This document shows, one piece after another, positions 60,230 to 64,000 of a stretch of 64,000 bases of DNA (position 1 is its first letter; each line of letters starts with the position of its first letter). Position numbers and translations under genes: made by a program. Origin of the DNA: Acidobacteriota bacterium (GTDB lineage Bacteria > Acidobacteriota > Vicinamibacteria > Vicinamibacterales > UBA8438); NCBI GenBank assembly GCA_026708265.1, contig JAPOVI010000370.1, forward strand, positions 1 through 64,000. Reading direction: 5' to 3'. The notes under the pieces are model-generated. The model made no database searches. It saw only the letters and a program-made list of their open reading frames with translations, and was not told where the DNA came from.

Positions 60230-60741
60230 GGTTCTTGCAGGGGCAAATGGAGCCCGAGGGCGGCGAGCGTGGTCGTCCAACCGTCGCGCGTGCCGATGCG
60301 GCTCGTGTCTGCGAAGGCACCCCGGCTTTCAAGGGACGCGGTGAGTCGAACGGCATCGGGAACGAGTGGGTGGTCGGTGGGGAGGAGGAGCTCCTTGCGG
60401 TGCAGGACGGGTGGGTTGCCGGTGGAGGCGTAAATGATGTGACGGGCGGTCATCCTGTCGAGGTCGCACGTTAAGGCTGAGCGGAGCGTAGGGAACGTTG
60501 CGGAGAACTCCTCGTAGTCGAGGAAACTGACGCGAGATTGCCTGTTGAGCTTGAGCACGTTGTAGCGTGTTGGTTGGGCGCGGAGTCGGTCGCACACGTC
60601 CAAGAGAGAAGCGGTGACGCCGGGACAGCGATCCACCAGCGAGACGTGGTAGTAGCTGTAGCTACCGACGTGTTTGCCGCGACCGGTGGCTCGGAGGCAC
60701 GCGTACACCCACGCGAGGCTTTGGTAGCAAGGTGCCGTCAT
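60226..60741 (-). CDS. Hypothetical protein of the phosphorothioation locus
   Basis: 171 residues: CYQSLAWVYACLRATGRGKH, YYHVSLVDRCPGV, YNVLKLNRQSRVSFLDYEEF, LTCDLDRMTARHIIYASTGN PPVLHRKELLLP. No named domain recognised, but its ATGA coupling to the methyltransferase indicates joint action. ATG at 60741 is preferred; the longer frame adds 63 Arg/Pro-rich residues. Confidence 0.65.
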   Translation of the reverse strand: MTAPCYQSLAWVYACLRATGRGKHVGSYSYYHVSLVDRCPGVTASLLDVCDRLRAQPTRYNVLKLNRQSRVSFLDYEEFSATFPTLRSALTCDLDRMTARHIIYASTGNPPVLHRKELLLPTDHPLVPDAVRLTASLESRGAFADTSRIGTRDGWTTTLAALGLHLPLQEP

Positions 60742-60874
60742 GGCGCCGAGACGTTGCCGGGGCGACCACGGGGACGCTCGCCTGTCGCGCGCTCGGGAGG
60801 GTTGTCGTTCATGTGACCTCCGGCGATGTACGGCCGTTAAGGGGCAGAGCGGAACGTCGCCCCGGGGCGAGAAC

Positions 60875-62650
60875 CTACGCCCTTCGGGGCGGTTGGGAGA
60901 AGGACCAAACCCGCGCTGCGGCTCCCGCAAGTTGCTTGGAACGCGCGACTATGCGGTCGGGCGTCCACTGTTCGATAGGCGCGAGTTTGCGCGTGATCAG
61001 GAACGGACTATCAGCGAACACGTTGCGCTTGGCGTCGAAGCTTGCGTTGAACTGCCGGCGGGCGAAATTGTCGCTGTCCCCGAGGAGCGTGAGGTTGCCG
61101 ACTCGGTTCACCCAATTACCGATGTCGGTGTCGACGTCCGCGAAGCCCTGCCACCCGGGCCAGTACGAGTCAGACTGCGGGAGGATGTGCTCGACGCTGC
61201 ATCCGTCGAAGTCGAGGGCGCGCGCTTCGCGATCTTGGATGGCGTTCACGCCGAAAAGCAGGCGCTTGGCGCGCTTGGGGTCCTTGAGCTCGACCTCGGC
61301 AAGCTGCGACGCGAAACGGGTGTCGTCCATGACGCGGCGCTCGTCACACTCGCCGAGGTCGGGGCTTATGTCGAGCGCCGAAGCCGACGAGGCGCCGGTG
61401 ATTCGGTTCGCGCAGTTAGCGAACGCGGTTTCGAACTTTGAAGGTTCGAATTTCGCTTCGCAGAACGAGACGCGGACTACGAAAGAGGCGAGGTCCCCAA
61501 TGCAGCGGTGTGCGGCCCGAGCAATGACCCGCCGCCGTTCGCCGTTGGCTTCGACGAACTTGCGAAGCAGGGCGAACACGAGGGGGTGAGCCACTTTGTA
61601 GCCTCGCAGTTCGCCGAGCAGCACGGGAAGGTTCCGCTTGTTCTGGGTTGTTGACGACGCCCGCATGAACGAAGAGAGGAACTCCGGGCTGGGGTTGGTG
61701 GCGGTAATCGTGCGAAATAACTCCACGAAGCGGCGATCGGCGAGGTCGTTGACCAGCGCATAAACGTAGTCGCCGGTATTGGCGCGTCCTCGGCGTCGGC
61801 GGATCTTCTGTCGGGTCTCGCGGTAGAAGCGGTTCTTCTGGAGATATCCGAAGCGGCACTGGAAGTAGCAGCGGAAGTAGTCCTGCGTGCGTCTCGGGGT
61901 GCGATTGCTGAGGATCACAGCCTCAAGGTTTTCGTGAACCGTCGAGCGCCGTTCGGCGTCGGACGGGTCGGTAAAGTAGGAGTAGAGGTGGTTGCGGATG
62001 AGATCGACGGCGTCCAGTTGCTTGCCCCTGCCGTTGAGTGCTTCGAACACAGCGTTGGCGTCCTCCGTCCGTGGCACGTAGAGCACGCCAATCTCGACGT
62101 TGTTCGTGAGGAATTCGAAGAACTTGCGCGCGGTTGGTTGGTTCAAGGCGGTGACGAAGATGTCGATTTCATTCCAAGCAGACGTCATCTTGCCGTTTGT
62201 GCCGATGTCGTGGCCGCGGATGATCTGCGTGAAGCGAGACCGGTCTTGGCGGGGCGGGCGGATGCGCGGCGTATCTCTGGCAGTGTCGGCGAGGTCGGTA
62301 ACGGCGGTATCTGGACGGTCGAACAGCAAGCGCAGCGCGAGTTGCTCGCGCGCGGCGTCTGTCCTACGACGAGCTGCGAACCGGCGGCAAAGGGAGGCGA
62401 TGAGGAGCGACAGAGTGATCAGACGCTGCTGGCCGTCATTGATCTGCCAGTGCGCGTTGTCTGGGACCAGCATGATGGATCCAAGGAAGTAGCTTGAGCG
62501 GTCTTCGTCAAGGGCCTCCTTTAGGTCGATGAGAAGCTCGCCGACTTGCTCGGTGGTCCAGTCGTAGTAACGCTGGTGCCAGGGCACGGCGAACCTACCC
62601 GTGCTAAAGAGCTCCGAGACAAGGAGCACCTCCGCGGTGACTTGGGTCAT
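60875..62650 (-). CDS. SspE-like DUF262/DUF1524 (HNH) restriction protein
   Basis: 591 residues of the GmrSD/SspE architecture. N-terminal DUF262 NTPase with VPWHQRYYDWTTEQVGELL and the signature INDGQQRLITLSLLIAS (DGQQR). C-terminal DUF1524 HNH-type nuclease: CSVEHILPQSDSYWPGW, NWVNRVGNLTLLGDSDN. In Ssp systems SspE senses phosphorothioated DNA and nicks or cuts unmodified phage DNA. Position inside the dnd operon (ATGA overlap with dndC) supports that role here. Confidence 0.85.
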   Translation of the reverse strand: MTQVTAEVLLVSELFSTGRFAVPWHQRYYDWTTEQVGELLIDLKEALDEDRSSYFLGSIMLVPDNAHWQINDGQQRLITLSLLIASLCRRFAARRRTDAAREQLALRLLFDRPDTAVTDLADTARDTPRIRPPRQDRSRFTQIIRGHDIGTNGKMTSAWNEIDIFVTALNQPTARKFFEFLTNNVEIGVLYVPRTEDANAVFEALNGRGKQLDAVDLIRNHLYSYFTDPSDAERRSTVHENLEAVILSNRTPRRTQDYFRCYFQCRFGYLQKNRFYRETRQKIRRRRGRANTGDYVYALVNDLADRRFVELFRTITATNPSPEFLSSFMRASSTTQNKRNLPVLLGELRGYKVAHPLVFALLRKFVEANGERRRVIARAAHRCIGDLASFVVRVSFCEAKFEPSKFETAFANCANRITGASSASALDISPDLGECDERRVMDDTRFASQLAEVELKDPKRAKRLLFGVNAIQDREARALDFDGCSVEHILPQSDSYWPGWQGFADVDTDIGNWVNRVGNLTLLGDSDNFARRQFNASFDAKRNVFADSPFLITRKLAPIEQWTPDRIVARSKQLAGAAARVWSFSQPPRRA

Positions 62651-63837
62651 GCGTCGGCGACGGACTGTTGGAGTGCCAGTCGTCCTGCCTCAGTTATCTC
62701 GTCACGCCACCAGACGTCTTCGATACTTTCGACTTCCGCGGGACTGATCAGGGAGACGTCGAGTTCTTTCTGGAGGGCAAGAAGTCGGTCCAGAATCTCG
62801 CGGCGAACCGGGAGCGAAAACGGACCGAAGACTTGGGAGCCGTCGGCTCGACGGCGTGGATTGCCGTCGCGCCTGACGGGGAGGCGATTGGTATCGTCCT
62901 CGCGAAGTGCGATAAGCCACTCACGGAAATCGTAGAGGCTTGTGAGGTAGATTGCCTCATCGTGACCGGAGTCAATGAGTCCACGTAGGCTGCGGTCCTT
63001 GGCGACGACCGTGCAAGTCCAGCATCCGAACCGTGGCGACGAACTTCCGCAGGATGGCGCGTCTTCGCTCGACATCACGAGAGGACACTCGCCCCCGCCG
63101 GCCTGCCGGTACAGCGATATGAGCTTCCGGTGGGTGTCTCCCCAGGGGGGAGGTCGTTGCATCAGTACCATCCACACGTCGTCGTCGGCTAGGTCAGCGA
63201 GGGGAGCAAACATGCGGCAGCCCTCGACGGAGGAGTGGGCATTCAGTTTCGCAGCGGAGACCTTGCGTCGATCCATACCGCGCCTTCGGTTCTGTGATTC
63301 GCTGCGCCGCGTCCCGACCAAAAGGATCGTACCGCCATGTTCGCGTACGATCTGCTGAAGGAGTCGACTGGTCGGGAGAATCTTCATCCTGTCTGTACAC
63401 CAGCGGAAGTTCCGCGTCGGGGGAATGTAGCCCCGGCCGATGACGTTGACCCAGAAGGTCTGGTCGATCGCAGGTGTGGTGACTTGGAACTCCATCGGCA
63501 AGCCGAATCGGGTTGCGGCGTCCTTGACGGCGGCCAAGGAGGTGTGGAGGTGCCGGATGACCAAGGGTGACTCCACGAGGGTGTCGTTGCCAAGGACGAC
63601 TATTCGCCTGCGACGTTCGGCGGGGTCCAGCGCGGCAACGACCTCCCAGGAGAGTTGCAGGAGCAGGGTGGAGTCCTTGCCACCTGAGTAGGCGATCACC
63701 CAAGGGTGACGGTGTTTGCGGCAGTATTCGCGTCTGAGGACGTCCTTGATGCCGTCGAGCCGAGTTGGAAGTGACCGCAGCCGCTTCGAATCGACGGTAT
63801 CGGACGCCGGCACGACGTTGATGAGTTGCGAAGTCAA
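62647..63837 (-). CDS. dndC: DNA phosphorothioation sulfurtransferase DndC/SspD-like
   Basis: 396 residues. PP-loop ATP pyrophosphatase of the PAPS-reductase type: VIAYSGGKDSTLLLQLSWEV (SGGKDST). A Cys cluster (ECPLVMSSEDAPSCG, FGCWTCTVVAKDRS) could hold the iron-sulfur cluster used by DndC; RSLRGLIDSGHDE follows. It activates DNA and transfers sulfur from the desulfurase to the backbone. The TTG start overlaps the dndA stop (TTGA), the best available start. It is shorter than classical DndC, closer to SspD. Confidence 0.8.
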   Translation of the reverse strand: MTSQLINVVPASDTVDSKRLRSLPTRLDGIKDVLRREYCRKHRHPWVIAYSGGKDSTLLLQLSWEVVAALDPAERRRRIVVLGNDTLVESPLVIRHLHTSLAAVKDAATRFGLPMEFQVTTPAIDQTFWVNVIGRGYIPPTRNFRWCTDRMKILPTSRLLQQIVREHGGTILLVGTRRSESQNRRRGMDRRKVSAAKLNAHSSVEGCRMFAPLADLADDDVWMVLMQRPPPWGDTHRKLISLYRQAGGGECPLVMSSEDAPSCGSSSPRFGCWTCTVVAKDRSLRGLIDSGHDEAIYLTSLYDFREWLIALREDDTNRLPVRRDGNPRRRADGSQVFGPFSLPVRREILDRLLALQKELDVSLISPAEVESIEDVWWRDEITEAGRLALQQSVADA

Positions 63838-64000
63838 GCGGCGATACTCCGTAGGGCGGTGACAGCTTCGATCAGGCGGCGCCCAACTGCATCGATTTCG
63901 CGGGCGGTAGTGTGGCGACCGGGACTGAATCGTACGGATGACAGTGCATCGGACTCGGAGAGGCCCAATGCCAGGAGGACGTGCGAGGGCTCGACCAGCG
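63834..64000 (-). CDS. dndA: Cysteine desulfurase DndA/IscS-like, C-terminal part
   Basis: The last 55 codons before the right edge, ending at TGA 63836-63834: HVLLALGLSESDALSSVRFS PGRHTTAREID and RRLIEAVTALRSIA. This is the conserved C-terminus of NifS/IscS-type desulfurases (SSxRFSxGRxTT), which supply sulfur for phosphorothioation. Its stop overlaps the dndC start, the usual dndA-dndC order. Confidence 0.85.
   Translation of the reverse strand, partial: LVEPSHVLLALGLSESDALSSVRFSPGRHTTAREIDAVGRRLIEAVTALRSIAA

Overview
The window is high-GC bacterial DNA, most likely from a proteobacterium. It holds a chromosomal edge on the left and the first roughly 62 kb of an integrative and conjugative element (ICE) on the right. 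The chromosomal edge has the 5' part of an RNase R gene, a Uma2-family nuclease gene and an intact tRNA-Leu(CAG). The ICE begins at the 3' end of that tRNA: an AlpA-type excisionase gene follows immediately, then genes typical of genomic-island ICEs with a G-type mating-pair-formation system (PFGI-1/ICEclc/SXT-like). The right end of the ICE and its relaxase are not in the window, so species and full element identity cannot be fixed.

Layout. 1-2107: chromosome and tRNA. 2.1-4.5 kb: att region, AlpA, and a winged-helix protein that resembles a replication initiator and carries three 26-bp palindromes inside its coding sequence; a DnaA-box-like site, a terminator and an A-rich tract follow. 4.7-11 kb: mostly minus-strand accessory genes (a small protein with an SSB-type acidic tip, an Mrr-like nuclease, an ICE protein of the PFL_4669 family, DUF4326, a 2OG-Fe(II) oxygenase) and a plus-strand tyrosine recombinase. 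11.3-27.3 kb: one compact plus-strand operon for the conjugative type IV secretion system, from the TIGR03759 protein and TraD through pilin-like and core proteins and the TraC ATPase to TraG. 27.5-35.8 kb: a patch of insertions with a truncated HigA antitoxin, a complete IS66 element with an 8-bp target duplication, a secreted plant-type LRR protein of lower GC, and a dead ISKra4-type transposase gene. 35.8-57 kb: a long minus-strand block of plasmid-type genes, including RadC, a primase-like Toprim protein, SLOG, RRM and NADAR proteins, BrnT-type toxin-antitoxin, ArdC, a 1450-residue methyltransferase-helicase and a large ParB. 57.4-64 kb: lower-GC cargo forming part of a DNA phosphorothioation (Dnd/Ssp) defence locus: dndA (partial), dndC, an SspE-like DUF262/HNH protein, a phosphorothioation-associated methyltransferase and a frameshifted dndB-like gene.

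The most notable finding is a structured DNA element that occurs eleven times, each copy just upstream of the start codon of a minus-strand ICE gene. An outer stem (core GTCAAGGC/GCCTTGAC) encloses two smaller hairpins. The second hairpin has a GNA or GNNA loop on the plus strand in all eleven copies, and the stem shows compensating base changes. Genes behind it include the SSB-tipped protein, NADAR, ParB and the methyltransferase-helicase, with ArdC directly downstream. This is the kind of gene set that conjugative plasmids express first in the recipient. A single-stranded-DNA promoter family (analogous to F-plasmid Frpo/ssi) is therefore an attractive but untested reading; an RNA leader or a protein-binding site is also possible.

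How the parts work together: AlpA and the integrase would control excision; the initiator-like protein, primase-like protein and ParB would maintain the excised form; the type IV system would transfer it; ArdC, the methyltransferase-helicase and NADAR would protect it in the new host; the Dnd/Ssp-like cargo would protect the host.
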